A stretch of DNA of 10,247 bases from Clostridiaceae bacterium (GTDB taxonomy: Bacteria; Bacillota; Clostridia; Acetivibrionales; DUMC01): NCBI GenBank assembly GCA_012512865.1, contig JAAZDH010000273.1, positions 1-10,247 of the forward strand, given 5' to 3'. This document shows positions 1 to 6,457 of the stretch, piece after piece. The notes below the pieces were generated by a model, which saw nothing but the letters and a program-made list of their open reading frames with translations, made no database searches and had not been told where the DNA came from. The position numbers and the translations under genes were made by a program. Position 1 is the stretch's first letter. Each line of letters starts with the position of its first letter.

Positions 1-47
1 CGGCAGGATTGATAAAATGTTTACAACAATTGTTTGGTGCTAAATAT

Positions 48-73
48 TTTAGCGTTTAGTGTTTAGTGTTTAA
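48..73. repeat. 7-bp tandem repeat TTTAGTG-type, about 3.7 copies
   Basis: Four consecutive units read TTTAGCG, TTTAGTG, TTTAGTG and a partial TTTAA, seen directly in the AT-rich stretch downstream of the glp-type operon. No function is apparent. It is most simply a slippage product, like the other short tandem repeats in this window. Confidence 0.7.
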
Positions 74-86
74 CTGCTGAAAACGA

Positions 87-130
87 TTTATTGATAATAA
101 CAATATAATTTATTGATGATAACAATATAA
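87..130. repeat. 22-bp direct tandem duplication
   Basis: Two adjacent 22-bp units (87-108 and 109-130) differ at a single base, A96 versus G118. Each unit begins TTTATTGAT and ends AACAATATAA. The duplication lies just past the 3' end of the operon. It contains no gene and no obvious dyad of its own. The near-identity of the copies suggests a recent duplication. Confidence 0.85.
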
Positions 131-134
131 TTAA

Positions 135-160
135 AAAATAACGCCGCTGTTACAACAGTC
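135..160 (-). terminator. Weak possible terminator after the operon
   Basis: On the minus strand, immediately after the DUF1667 stop codon, the dyad CTGTTGTAACAG (4-bp stem with a tetraloop at best) is followed by CGGCG and then a T-rich run at 141-135. The stem is short and lies a few bases from the T-run, so this is only a tentative terminator. No better hairpin is visible between 1 and 161. Confidence 0.25.
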
Positions 161-161
161 C

Positions 162-566
162 CTACACTTCTTGCCTTAATCCTATACTCCTTGTCGCAAC
201 AATATTCACGCCGCTGCCGGCTATATTTTCCGCGACTATGTCTCCTAAAGCCGCTGGTGCTTCATATTCAATCGCATTTATTACTTTCATGCATTCAAAA
301 AGCAAATCCTTCGGCAAGGGTTTATCCGATTTCACCGGCAATACAGGCAGTTTTCCTCCCTTCAGCCTTACGGTGGTGGTTAAAACCCTCACGGGATTTG
401 TAGCCTCATCCCATCCATAGCTCTTTCCCCTTTTGCAGGTGTAACCCGATACATCAACAACCCTGCCATCCCTGTAGGATATTTCAAGGCTGCACCCGGT
501 GGGGCACACTATGCAGGTTATATTCTTTCTTGTTAATTTTCCCTTTCTTTCCTGGTTATCTTTCAT
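162..566 (-). CDS. DUF1667 family protein, probable Fe-S subunit of the G3P dehydrogenase system
   Basis: This small protein (134 aa from the chosen start) is the last gene of the operon. Its N-terminal third has four cysteines spaced C-x2-C-x3-C-x18-C (ITC..C...C, then GYTC). The spacing resembles the N-terminal [4Fe-4S] site of molybdopterin oxidoreductases, so I infer iron-sulfur binding. DUF1667 proteins normally accompany the two flavoproteins encoded upstream here, where they are thought to be part of an anaerobic glycerol-3-phosphate dehydrogenase system; the exact role is not established. There is no membrane segment or signal peptide. I chose the ATG at 566 because GGAG lies 9 nt upstream of it. 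An in-frame ATG at 581 has no usable ribosome binding site, but would add five residues including two cysteines. The gene starts 30 nt after the phosphatase stop codon, so it is probably co-transcribed and possibly translationally coupled. Confidence 0.85.
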   Translation of the reverse strand: MKDNQERKGKLTRKNITCIVCPTGCSLEISYRDGRVVDVSGYTCKRGKSYGWDEATNPVRVLTTTVRLKGGKLPVLPVKSDKPLPKDLLFECMKVINAIEYEAPAALGDIVAENIAGSGVNIVATRSIGLRQEV

Positions 567-596
567 GGCGCAACACTCCATACCCGTGTTTATAAT

Positions 597-1481
597 TCAT
601 AACACTTTTGCCAGGCTTCCCAGGGACGGGAAAATAAAATCCGGTTTTATTTCGGATTTTTCAACATCCTCCATCCTTGTTTCCCCCGTAAGCACAAGGA
701 TACTCGTCACCCCGTTTTTATATCCCATGGCAATATCAGTGTATAACCTGTCCCCTATGATAGCCATTTCATCCGTCCTGCAGCCCGATATTCTCAATAT
801 TGCTCCTATCGTCTCATTGAAAGGCTTTCCAAGGTATTTTGGCTTAATCCCCGTCGAAGCAGTAATCATGGCGCATATCGAACCGCAGTCGGGAATAGGC
901 CCCTGTTCCGTGGGGCAGTTTAAATCCATGTGGGTTGCTATAAATACCGCCCCTTTCCTGATAAAATCGCAAGCCCTTGATACCTTTTCATAGGTCAGTG
1001 TCAAATCAAAGCTTACTACCACCACATCCGCACTCTCTTCCGAAACAAGCGAAACCAGGTTTATGCCTGCTTTCCTGAAGCTTTCCTCCAGCAAGGGAGT
1101 GCCTACAAGGTATACCTTGCCGCCCGGGTACTTTTTAAGGAGGTATTCTATAGTCACATCCCCGGATGTGACTATATCTTCCCTGTTTATATCACATCCC
1201 ATTTTTTTAAGCTTTCCCATGTAATATTCAGGGGTTTTTGAGGCATTATTGGTAAAAAACATGAACCTCCTGTCGCTTTCCCTTATTCTTTTGACAAAAT
1301 CCAGGGAACCTTCAAGAATCCTGTCCCCAAGGTAAAAGGTGCCATCCATGTCAAGCACGAAAAGCTTTTTGCTTCTTAAAGGCAAATATTTATTATTTAT
1401 TAATTCATTATTCATTAGCTTATTATTCATTAACTCATTATTCATTAGATTATTCACCGGATTCATCAACCCACCATTCAT
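597..1481 (-). CDS. HAD-IIA family phosphatase (NagD/AraL type)
   Basis: This is a cytosolic haloacid-dehalogenase-type phosphatase of subclass IIA, which hydrolyses small phosphate esters through an aspartyl-phosphate. Numbering from the first ATG (294 aa), motif I is DMDGT at residues 44-48 (nucleophile D44, general acid D46). Motif II is FTNNAS with T77, motif III is the lysine of GKP (K219), and motif IV is GDRLYTD (D244, D249). All catalytic residues are present. The family includes NagD, B. subtilis AraL and eukaryotic phosphoglycolate/glycerol-3-phosphate phosphatases. The gene follows an AraM-like gene by 44 nt, so glycerol phosphate is a plausible substrate, but this is inference. 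The first about 31 residues are an unusual LMNNE/LMNNK repeat encoded by 15-bp tandem repeats. They give several in-frame ATGs (1481, 1466, 1445, 1430, 1415), none with a strong ribosome binding site. A start at 1415 would give 272 aa, close to the usual family length. Confidence 0.9.
   Translation of the reverse strand: MNGGLMNPVNNLMNNELMNNKLMNNELINNKYLPLRSKKLFVLDMDGTFYLGDRILEGSLDFVKRIRESDRRFMFFTNNASKTPEYYMGKLKKMGCDINREDIVTSGDVTIEYLLKKYPGGKVYLVGTPLLEESFRKAGINLVSLVSEESADVVVVSFDLTLTYEKVSRACDFIRKGAVFIATHMDLNCPTEQGPIPDCGSICAMITASTGIKPKYLGKPFNETIGAILRISGCRTDEMAIIGDRLYTDIAMGYKNGVTSILVLTGETRMEDVEKSEIKPDFIFPSLGSLAKVL
1386..1481 (-). repeat. 15-bp coding tandem repeat at the 5' end of the phosphatase gene
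   Basis: On the minus strand the unit ATGAATAATRARYTA is repeated head to tail at 1445-1431, 1430-1416 and 1415-1401. A diverged copy (ATAAATAATAAATAT) follows at 1400-1386. Related ATGAAT-starting segments precede the array at 1481 and 1466, and ATGAAT also occurs out of frame near 1513. The unit is a multiple of three, so it encodes an in-frame LMNNE/K pentapeptide repeat. Copy-number change would alter protein length, not frame. Confidence 0.85.
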
Positions 1482-1525
1482 TGGATTGTTCCCTGGGTTA
1501 TTCCACGGGGATTCATTGATTTACC

Positions 1526-2710
1526 CTACGCGTAAAACTTCTCTGTTAAAACCTCCGCGATGTTTTCCAAGAGCCCTAGTTGACCTGCCAGGTGCATAAT
1601 GGTAAACTTTGGCCTGTTATCCTTCGAATGAATGACACTTCTCCTGAAGAGCTCCCTGCTTATTCCCAGGTCCCCCGGGTTATCGCAAGCCCCGAGCCTC
1701 CCGAGCAAAACCCTGACTTCTTCAGGTGATGGAGGATTTACTTTTACGGGAATCCTGTCGCTTATCAGTCTATATACCTCAGAAGCAATGACCGCGCCAA
1801 CACCCACGGAATTACCGTGGAGCGCATGCTCTTCCCCCCTTGAAATGGCATCTTCATCCCAGTAATGGGCATAGTGGTGCTCCGCTCCTGAAGCCGGCCT
1901 TGAGCCTCCATACATGCCCATTGTAACCCCTGCAAGTATAAGGGCTCCCATCAAGTGCTTAATTGCAGTTTCTCCACGGTTCTTTATTCCTTCAACATTT
2001 TCAATACATTTTTGCAGGGCATTTCTCATGATAGCAACGCAAGACTCACAATACTTTTCTCCGTTTAGTTTCCTTGAGAGATCCCAGTCAGTCAGGGCTA
2101 TCATCTTCCCCAGGATATCCCCGAAACCCGCATGGATCATTTCCATGGGTGCTTCTTTTAAAACATCGAGATCCCCGATGATCGCATAAGGATATACCCC
2201 GCCAAGGGTAGCCTTTATCCCGTCAACTATGGTCGGTGTTACAGGAGACGCATATCCGTCCATGGATGGAGCTGTACCGACAATTATGTAAGGTATGTCC
2301 ATCTTGTAGCTCAAGTACCTGCACATGTCGTTTATTACTCCCGAGCCCACGGCAACTATGAGGACCGTACCTTTTTCAATTTCTACCAGGAGCCTGCCCA
2401 AGGTCTGCTCCCCCGGTACAAGCTGGTGCGGGGTATTAAAAACAAAGGTTTTTAAATCATAACCGTCTTCTTCAAGGAGCGATTCCACTTTTTCCCCGCA
2501 TACCGCGTAGGTATTGTTATCCGCCACAAGGAATACTTTCCCGTGCCTGAAGCCGGCTGCCACATCCAGGACCTTATTCACGGCGCCTTTTTCTACGATT
2601 ATTCTTTCGATGTCAACGGAATGTTCCCTTTTACAGCTTTCACAATAAAACGACATCCCTGCCATTTCTGAAATATTTGCATTTAATAGCCTTTCCAGGT
2701 TTTTATCCAT
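1526..2710 (-). CDS. araM: sn-glycerol-1-phosphate dehydrogenase, AraM/EgsA family
   Basis: This NAD(P)-dependent, metal-dependent cytosolic enzyme interconverts dihydroxyacetone phosphate and sn-glycerol 1-phosphate, the enantiomer opposite to the usual bacterial G3P. At 394 aa it matches the length of bacterial AraM. The nucleotide-binding glycine turn is VGSGVIND (121-128), followed by GTAPSMDGYAS (145-155). Probable metal ligands are D198 in GFGDILGK, H278 in SGAEHHYAHYWD and H298 in LHGNSVGVG. The N-terminus carries C23-x2-C26 and H30, a feature I associate with clostridial members. The start is supported by GAGGG 8 nt upstream of the ATG. The 200-bp spacer before it holds a convincing sigma-A promoter and a 28-bp repeat array. 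It may therefore be expressed both from the glp-type operon and on its own. Lying between the flavoproteins and DUF1667, it may feed G1P into the same DHAP pool; the in vivo direction is unknown. Confidence 0.92.
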   Translation of the reverse strand: MDKNLERLLNANISEMAGMSFYCESCKREHSVDIERIIVEKGAVNKVLDVAAGFRHGKVFLVADNNTYAVCGEKVESLLEEDGYDLKTFVFNTPHQLVPGEQTLGRLLVEIEKGTVLIVAVGSGVINDMCRYLSYKMDIPYIIVGTAPSMDGYASPVTPTIVDGIKATLGGVYPYAIIGDLDVLKEAPMEMIHAGFGDILGKMIALTDWDLSRKLNGEKYCESCVAIMRNALQKCIENVEGIKNRGETAIKHLMGALILAGVTMGMYGGSRPASGAEHHYAHYWDEDAISRGEEHALHGNSVGVGAVIASEVYRLISDRIPVKVNPPSPEEVRVLLGRLGACDNPGDLGISRELFRRSVIHSKDNRPKFTIMHLAGQLGLLENIAEVLTEKFYA

Positions 2711-2748
2711 TTTTTATACCCTCGCTTCCCATGTTTTTGTTTATTTAT

Positions 2749-2777
2749 ATTATACCTTATCTGCTTTCCGATTTCAC
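2749..2777 (-). promoter_or_regulatory. Probable internal sigma-A promoter for the araM-like gene
   Basis: The minus strand reads GTGAAA (2777-2772, 4 of 6 matches to TTGACA), a 17-bp spacer, then a perfect TATAAT (2754-2749). Transcription would begin near 2742, about 30 nt before the araM-like ATG at 2710, with the GAGGG ribosome binding site in between. The leader is too short for attenuation. The -35 box falls inside the downstream-most unit of the 28-bp repeat array. The promoter would allow the araM-like gene, the phosphatase and DUF1667 to be expressed separately from the two flavoprotein genes. Confidence 0.6.
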
Positions 2778-2934
2778 GCTTTCCTTACCAGCTCCCCGGT
2801 TGTGTATATTCTTTATTTGCTCCCCGGTTTACATACATTCTTAATCTGCCCCCGGTTGCATACTTTCTTTATTAGCTGCCCGGTTGCGCGCTTTCCTTGC
2901 TTTCTCCCGGTTACACATTTTCCAGTTGCACAAT
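2768..2934. repeat. Degenerate 28-bp tandem repeat array, six copies
   Basis: Plus-strand CCGGTT (first copy CCGATT) recurs at 2768, 2796, 2824, 2852, 2880 and 2907, giving spacings of 28, 28, 28, 28 and 27 bp. Between the anchors each unit has a pyrimidine-rich stretch such as CTTTCTTTATT or CTTTCCTT. The array fills nearly the whole 200-bp spacer between the second flavoprotein gene and the araM-like gene, and its last copy runs into the flavoprotein's final codons. It has no clear dyad symmetry, is not coding on either strand, and is too short-period and spacer-free to be CRISPR. A related CCGGTT pair recurs at 6461 and 6471. Confidence 0.85.
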
Positions 2935-4581
2935 GATTTGATTTTTACCCCTTACTTTCTCCAGGAGCTGTTTTGAAAGCTTTATGCTCTCCATCTCCCC
3001 GGGGGCAACCTTCACCCTTTTAACCGAGTATACCGTCTCCCCCCCGCAAACCAGGGATATCCTTGCGTTCCTTCGCACTTCCTCTACCCTCATCAGCATT
3101 TCAATCCCATCTTCATCTTCCCGGCAATCACCGTTTACTATACGCGAAATGGCATCCCCGCTGATCATGTGGGGGATAACGTATCTTATTCCCTGTCCCG
3201 TAACCACACTGGTATGGCTTCCGGTACCGGGAATTCCAGCTGCCGGGCTGCTCCTTTCAGCACTTAACGCTAAGGACGGGGCTTTTCCTAAAAAACCTTC
3301 CCTTCCATCTTTTCTTTCCTCTTTTCTACCACCTTTTCCTTCTTCTTTTCCTTTATCTTTTCTCTTGTCTTCCACTTTTTCCCTCCCTCCCAGGACAAAC
3401 ATGGCTGCGCTCTTTCCTGCACGCATGGCCTCCCAGGTTACCCTGTCAACCAAATCATGAACATGTACCACGTTGCCGCAGGCAAATATCCCCTCAATTG
3501 ACGTTTCCATGGATTCATCAACCACGGGGCCTGAAGTAACAGGATCTATTGTTATTCCTGCTTCCATTGACAACTCGTTTTCGGGTATAAGCCCCACGGA
3601 AAGGAGCAAGGTGTCACATTCTACATACTCATGGGTTCCGGGTATTGGATTAAAGTTTTTATCCACCCTGGCAATCGTAACCCCTTCAACCCTTCTTCTT
3701 CCATGAATTTCAACAACAGTGCAGCTTAACCTCAAAGGTATGTTATAATCATCCAGGCACTGGATTATATTCCTTGTAAGCCCGCCGGGATAAGGCATTA
3801 ATTCGCATACCATTTTAACCTCCGCCCCTTCCAGGGTCAAGCGCCGTGCCATTATCAGGCCAATATCACCGGAACCTAGGATAACAATTTTTTTGCCCGG
3901 CAGGTATCCTTCCATGTTTACAAACCTCTGGGCAGTGCCCGCGGTATATATTCCGGCAGGCCTTGTCCCAGGGATGTTGAGGGCCCCTCTCGTTCTTTCC
4001 CTACATCCCATGGCCAATACTATTGCTTTTGCCCTGAGTTTTATAATACCTTCATTTTTGTTGACAGCAGTGATTATCCTGTCCCTTGAAATGCCAATAA
4101 CCATGGTATCAAGCTTGAATTCCACGCCCGATTCTTCCGCCTGCCTGATAAACTTTTCAGCGTACTCGGGGCCTGTCAGCTCTTCTCCGAATATCTTAAG
4201 CCCAAAGCCGGTATGTATACACTGCTGCAATATTCCCCCGGGCTCAACTTCCCTTTCCAGGATAACCACGTTTTTTACACCTTGTTTGCGTGCCTCAACT
4301 GCAGCAGCCAATCCTGCTGGGCCCGCGCCAATTACAGCCACGTCTACCTCCCTTGCCGGGTAAAGACCATGGCCGTTCCCGTCCTGCCCGCTTTTGTTTG
4401 CACCAGCGCCCGTACTGCTTGCACCCGTGCCCCTTGTACCCATGTCATTTACGCCCATGTCGGTTTCCTCCACTGGGCCGATATCTTCGGCTGAAGCCTT
4501 CGCCTGCCCAGGTACCCGTACAAAATCGCATGCCATTCCCTCCAGGTTGTCTTCCCCCATTTTAAAATTGACTCCTCCCAT
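2911..4581 (-). CDS. FAD/NAD(P)-binding oxidoreductase, second flavoprotein of a clostridial G3P dehydrogenase set
   Basis: This is a pyridine nucleotide-disulfide oxidoreductase-fold flavoprotein of 556 aa, probably cytosolic, that would pass electrons between the GlpA-like subunit and NAD or another acceptor. The FAD-binding motif is DVAVIGAGPAG (80-90), the NAD-binding motif is VILGSGDIG (233-241), and the second FAD contact is IFACGNVVHVHD (365-376). Related proteins are usually about 420 aa. The excess here comes from two low-complexity additions. One is a G/S/T/N-rich N-terminal extension (about 1-77, with DMG and TGA repeats). The other is a K/E/G-rich then S/A/P-rich insertion (about 401-456) placed after the main dehydrogenase fold. 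The ATG at 4581 has AGGTG upstream. The ATG at 4560 has GGAGGAG 11 nt upstream. A GTG at 4341 (residue 81) follows GGGAGG and would give a conventional N-terminus lacking the extension, so the true start is uncertain. It begins 62 nt after the GlpA-like gene. Confidence 0.88.
   Translation of the reverse strand: MGGVNFKMGEDNLEGMACDFVRVPGQAKASAEDIGPVEETDMGVNDMGTRGTGASSTGAGANKSGQDGNGHGLYPAREVDVAVIGAGPAGLAAAVEARKQGVKNVVILEREVEPGGILQQCIHTGFGLKIFGEELTGPEYAEKFIRQAEESGVEFKLDTMVIGISRDRIITAVNKNEGIIKLRAKAIVLAMGCRERTRGALNIPGTRPAGIYTAGTAQRFVNMEGYLPGKKIVILGSGDIGLIMARRLTLEGAEVKMVCELMPYPGGLTRNIIQCLDDYNIPLRLSCTVVEIHGRRRVEGVTIARVDKNFNPIPGTHEYVECDTLLLSVGLIPENELSMEAGITIDPVTSGPVVDESMETSIEGIFACGNVVHVHDLVDRVTWEAMRAGKSAAMFVLGGREKVEDKRKDKGKEEGKGGRKEERKDGREGFLGKAPSLALSAERSSPAAGIPGTGSHTSVVTGQGIRYVIPHMISGDAISRIVNGDCREDEDGIEMLMRVEEVRRNARISLVCGGETVYSVKRVKVAPGEMESIKLSKQLLEKVRGKNQIIVQLENV
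3296..3392. repeat. Polypyrimidine/polypurine low-complexity tract inside the flavoprotein gene
   Basis: About 95 bp of plus strand is almost entirely C and T (minus strand A and G), made of CTTTTC and TTCCTT-type elements with few interruptions. It encodes the K/E/G-rich insertion (roughly residues 401-430) of the flavoprotein. Long homopurine tracts can expand by slippage and can adopt triplex structures; whether this one does is unknown. Confidence 0.7.
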
Positions 4582-4643
4582 TTTTTACACCTTCATTTCT
4601 TTAATTGATTCCCTTAAAATCCCTTTGAATCTATGCTTTTCAC

Positions 4644-6149
4644 TCACTTGGTCCTGCCTGCCAGCATCCACGAGTTTTCTCCTGATTTGACAACCTTGTC
4701 ATAGGGTATGCCAAGTTCACGGGATAATATCTCGTTAACCCTCGGGGTGCAAAAACCTCCCTGGCATCTTCCCATGCCCGCCCTTGTTCTTCTTTTTATC
4801 CCGTCAAGGGTCCTTGCCCCTGCAGGCCTTCTTATGGCATCAACTATTTCTGCAGCGCTTACCTTTTCACACCTGCATACAATACGCCCATAAAGGGGAT
4901 TTTCTTTTATGAGCCCTGCAAGCTCCCGCTCTCCCATGTTCCTGAATCTCTTAACGGGTCGCCTTAACGGGTTGAAATTTTCTTTTGGCACAAGTTCCAG
5001 CCCGGACTTACGCAAAACCTCCTCGACATATTCTGCTATGGCAGGGGCAGCAGTAAGGCCTGGTGACTCTATGCCTGCCACATTGACAAATTTTTGCATC
5101 GCCCTTGACTCCCCGATAATAAAATCCCCGGTGGAAGGGACCGCCCTGATGCCGGCAAAGGAAGATATAACATACCTCCTGTCTATTCCCGGCACGGATT
5201 TCAAGGCCTCCGTCATCACCTGCTGCAAGCCTTCCCGTGTCGTGGATGTATCATTTTTATCACCGGTATCAACGGCAGTCGGCCCTATCAACAAGTTACC
5301 GTCAACCGTGGGTGTGACCAGTATCCCTTTTCCCATCCTGGTAGGCGTCTGGAATATTACAGAATTGACTAATCCTCCCTCTATCTTGTCAAACAATATA
5401 TACTCTCCCTTCCTTGGAGATATCGAAAAAGAATTGTCCCCCGTCATGGAAGCTATTGAATCCGCGTAAAGCCCCGCACAGTTTATTATGTATCTTGCCG
5501 TAAATACTCCCTTACTTGTTGTGATATTAAATATAGGGGATTCATCTTGCGGCGGGTATTTATCACGGGGTAAACCTGCAGGCGAAGCCGTTATATTTAT
5601 AGCTTTAACCTCACACTCCAGGAATAAATCCACCCCGTTTTCCACCGCGCTTTCAGCAGCTCCTATGGTTAGCTCATAAGGGCATACAATACCTGCACCT
5701 GGAGCATACAGGGCCCCTATTGTTTCTTGTGAAACATTGGGTTCCTTTTCCTGCACCTGGGAAGCATCAAGTATTTCCATGCCCTGTACCCCGTTTTTCA
5801 GCCCTCTTTCGTAAAGTATCTTTATCTTTTCCATGTCTTCCGGCGAAAAAGCAAGTACCAGCGAACCTGTTCTTTTGAAGGGGATATCCAGCTCACTTGC
5901 AACCCTGTCCATCAATTCATTGCCCCGGACATTCAGCCTGGCCTTCAAGCTTCCCGGTTCCGCATCATAGCCCGCATGGACAATCCCGCTGTTTGCCGAA
6001 CTTGCTCCCATTGCCACATCCGGTTGTTTTTCCATAAGGCACACCTTAATTTTATACCTTGAAAGCTGCCTTGCTACGTTGCAACCTATTACACCTGCCC
6101 CAATTATCGCAACATCGTAAATTTCATCCATCGAATAACATGCCTTCAT
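4644..6149 (-). CDS. glpA: GlpA-like FAD-dependent glycerol-3-phosphate dehydrogenase with BFD-type [2Fe-2S] domain
   Basis: This is the first gene of the operon, 501 aa. The N-terminal DAO-type flavoprotein domain begins with YDVAIIGAGVIGCNVARQLS (11-30) and continues with EKQPDVAMGASSANSGIVHAGYD, typical of glycerol-3-phosphate and 2-hydroxyglutarate dehydrogenases. FAGIRAVPSTGDFIIG (331-346) is the conserved C-terminal FAD region. A bacterioferritin-associated ferredoxin-like domain follows (about 418-485), with C425-x-C427 and C462-x4-C467 as likely [2Fe-2S] ligands, as in anaerobic GlpA. The inferred reaction is oxidation of sn-glycerol 3-phosphate to DHAP, with electrons passed to the next gene's flavoprotein. 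The start is well supported: GGGAGG lies 7 nt upstream of the ATG, so the later in-frame Met7 is less likely. The leader contains a strong terminator hairpin and a cre-like box. The gene symbol is by homology only; a related dehydrogenase for another 2-hydroxy acid cannot be excluded. Confidence 0.88.
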   Translation of the reverse strand: MKACYSMDEIYDVAIIGAGVIGCNVARQLSRYKIKVCLMEKQPDVAMGASSANSGIVHAGYDAEPGSLKARLNVRGNELMDRVASELDIPFKRTGSLVLAFSPEDMEKIKILYERGLKNGVQGMEILDASQVQEKEPNVSQETIGALYAPGAGIVCPYELTIGAAESAVENGVDLFLECEVKAINITASPAGLPRDKYPPQDESPIFNITTSKGVFTARYIINCAGLYADSIASMTGDNSFSISPRKGEYILFDKIEGGLVNSVIFQTPTRMGKGILVTPTVDGNLLIGPTAVDTGDKNDTSTTREGLQQVMTEALKSVPGIDRRYVISSFAGIRAVPSTGDFIIGESRAMQKFVNVAGIESPGLTAAPAIAEYVEEVLRKSGLELVPKENFNPLRRPVKRFRNMGERELAGLIKENPLYGRIVCRCEKVSAAEIVDAIRRPAGARTLDGIKRRTRAGMGRCQGGFCTPRVNEILSRELGIPYDKVVKSGENSWMLAGRTK

Positions 6150-6166
6150 CCTAAAACCTCCCGACC

Positions 6167-6210
6167 ATCCCTTGTTACTACCTAGGACAAGGGGATAGGT
6201 CCCTTATCCC
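6167..6210 (-). promoter_or_regulatory. Overlapping alternative hairpins just upstream of the glpA-like ribosome binding site
   Basis: Two hairpins share sequence. Hairpin A pairs 6187-6196 with 6167-6175 (ATCCCCTTGT with ACAAGGGAT, one bulge). Hairpin B pairs 6205-6210 with 6192-6197 (GGGATA with TATCCC, 7-nt loop). They cannot form together because both use 6192-6196. Hairpin A ends 4 nt before the GGGAGG ribosome binding site (6162-6157). Neither has a T-run, so any role would be in translation or RNA stability. This is a tentative call. Confidence 0.3.
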
Positions 6211-6286
6211 ACTTACTGGACAAGGACCGGTTTTCCGTCTCGCCCCTGTCTTCCATTCCTGTTCCACCTGAACTCCCATGCCAAAT

Positions 6287-6342
6287 AAAAAAGTCACACC
6301 AAATATAAGCTTTCTTTTTGGAAAACCATATTCAATGTGACT
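6287..6342 (-). terminator. Strong intrinsic terminator or attenuator upstream of the glpA-like gene
   Basis: On the minus strand AGTCACA (6342-6336) pairs perfectly with TGTGACT (6298-6292). The stem continues for ten more pairs, about half of them G-U wobbles (TTGAATATGG with TTATATTTGG), giving about 17 bp around a 15-17-nt loop, followed by TTTTTT. The wobble pairs fit only the minus-strand RNA, which fixes the orientation. It lies 295 nt after the serine hydrolase stop and 143 nt before the glpA-like start. It could simply end the hydrolase transcript. The cre-like box just upstream suggests instead that it sits in the operon leader, where it could act as an attenuator of the kind GlpP relieves in Bacillus glpD. 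Confidence 0.75.
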
Positions 6343-6385
6343 CCACTTCTCCACTTTAATAACACAATATTAAATTGTTTATGTA

Positions 6386-6401
6386 TTGTTTGCGCTTTAA
6401 T
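6386..6401 (-). promoter_or_regulatory. cre-like (CcpA) box in the glp-type operon control region
   Basis: The minus strand reads ATTAAAGCGCAAACAA. This fits the Gram-positive catabolite-responsive element WTGNNARCGNWWWCAW at every position except one (T for the third-position G). A weak -10-like TAATAT lies downstream at 6372-6367, but no good -35 box accompanies it, so the exact promoter is unplaced. Glycerol-use operons in Firmicutes are often CcpA-repressed, which makes the assignment plausible but not proven. Confidence 0.5.
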
Positions 6402-6457
6402 TGTTTACATTACTTGTGCATATTGCCTGCTTGATTCGCCCGCGTACTGCCCGTCCT

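Noticed and set aside
2768..2934. The 28-bp repeat array as a CRISPR array.
   Set aside because: Repeats are directly adjacent with no unique spacers, and the units are degenerate.
2742..2934. The araM spacer as a riboswitch.
   Set aside because: The promoter leaves only about 30 nt of leader, and the array shows tandem repetition rather than a conserved aptamer-like fold.
2984..4690. Several long plus-strand open frames opposite the flavoprotein gene.
   Set aside because: They arise from the high GC and polypyrimidine composition of the antisense strand. They have no start signals, and the minus frame has clear FAD and NAD motifs.
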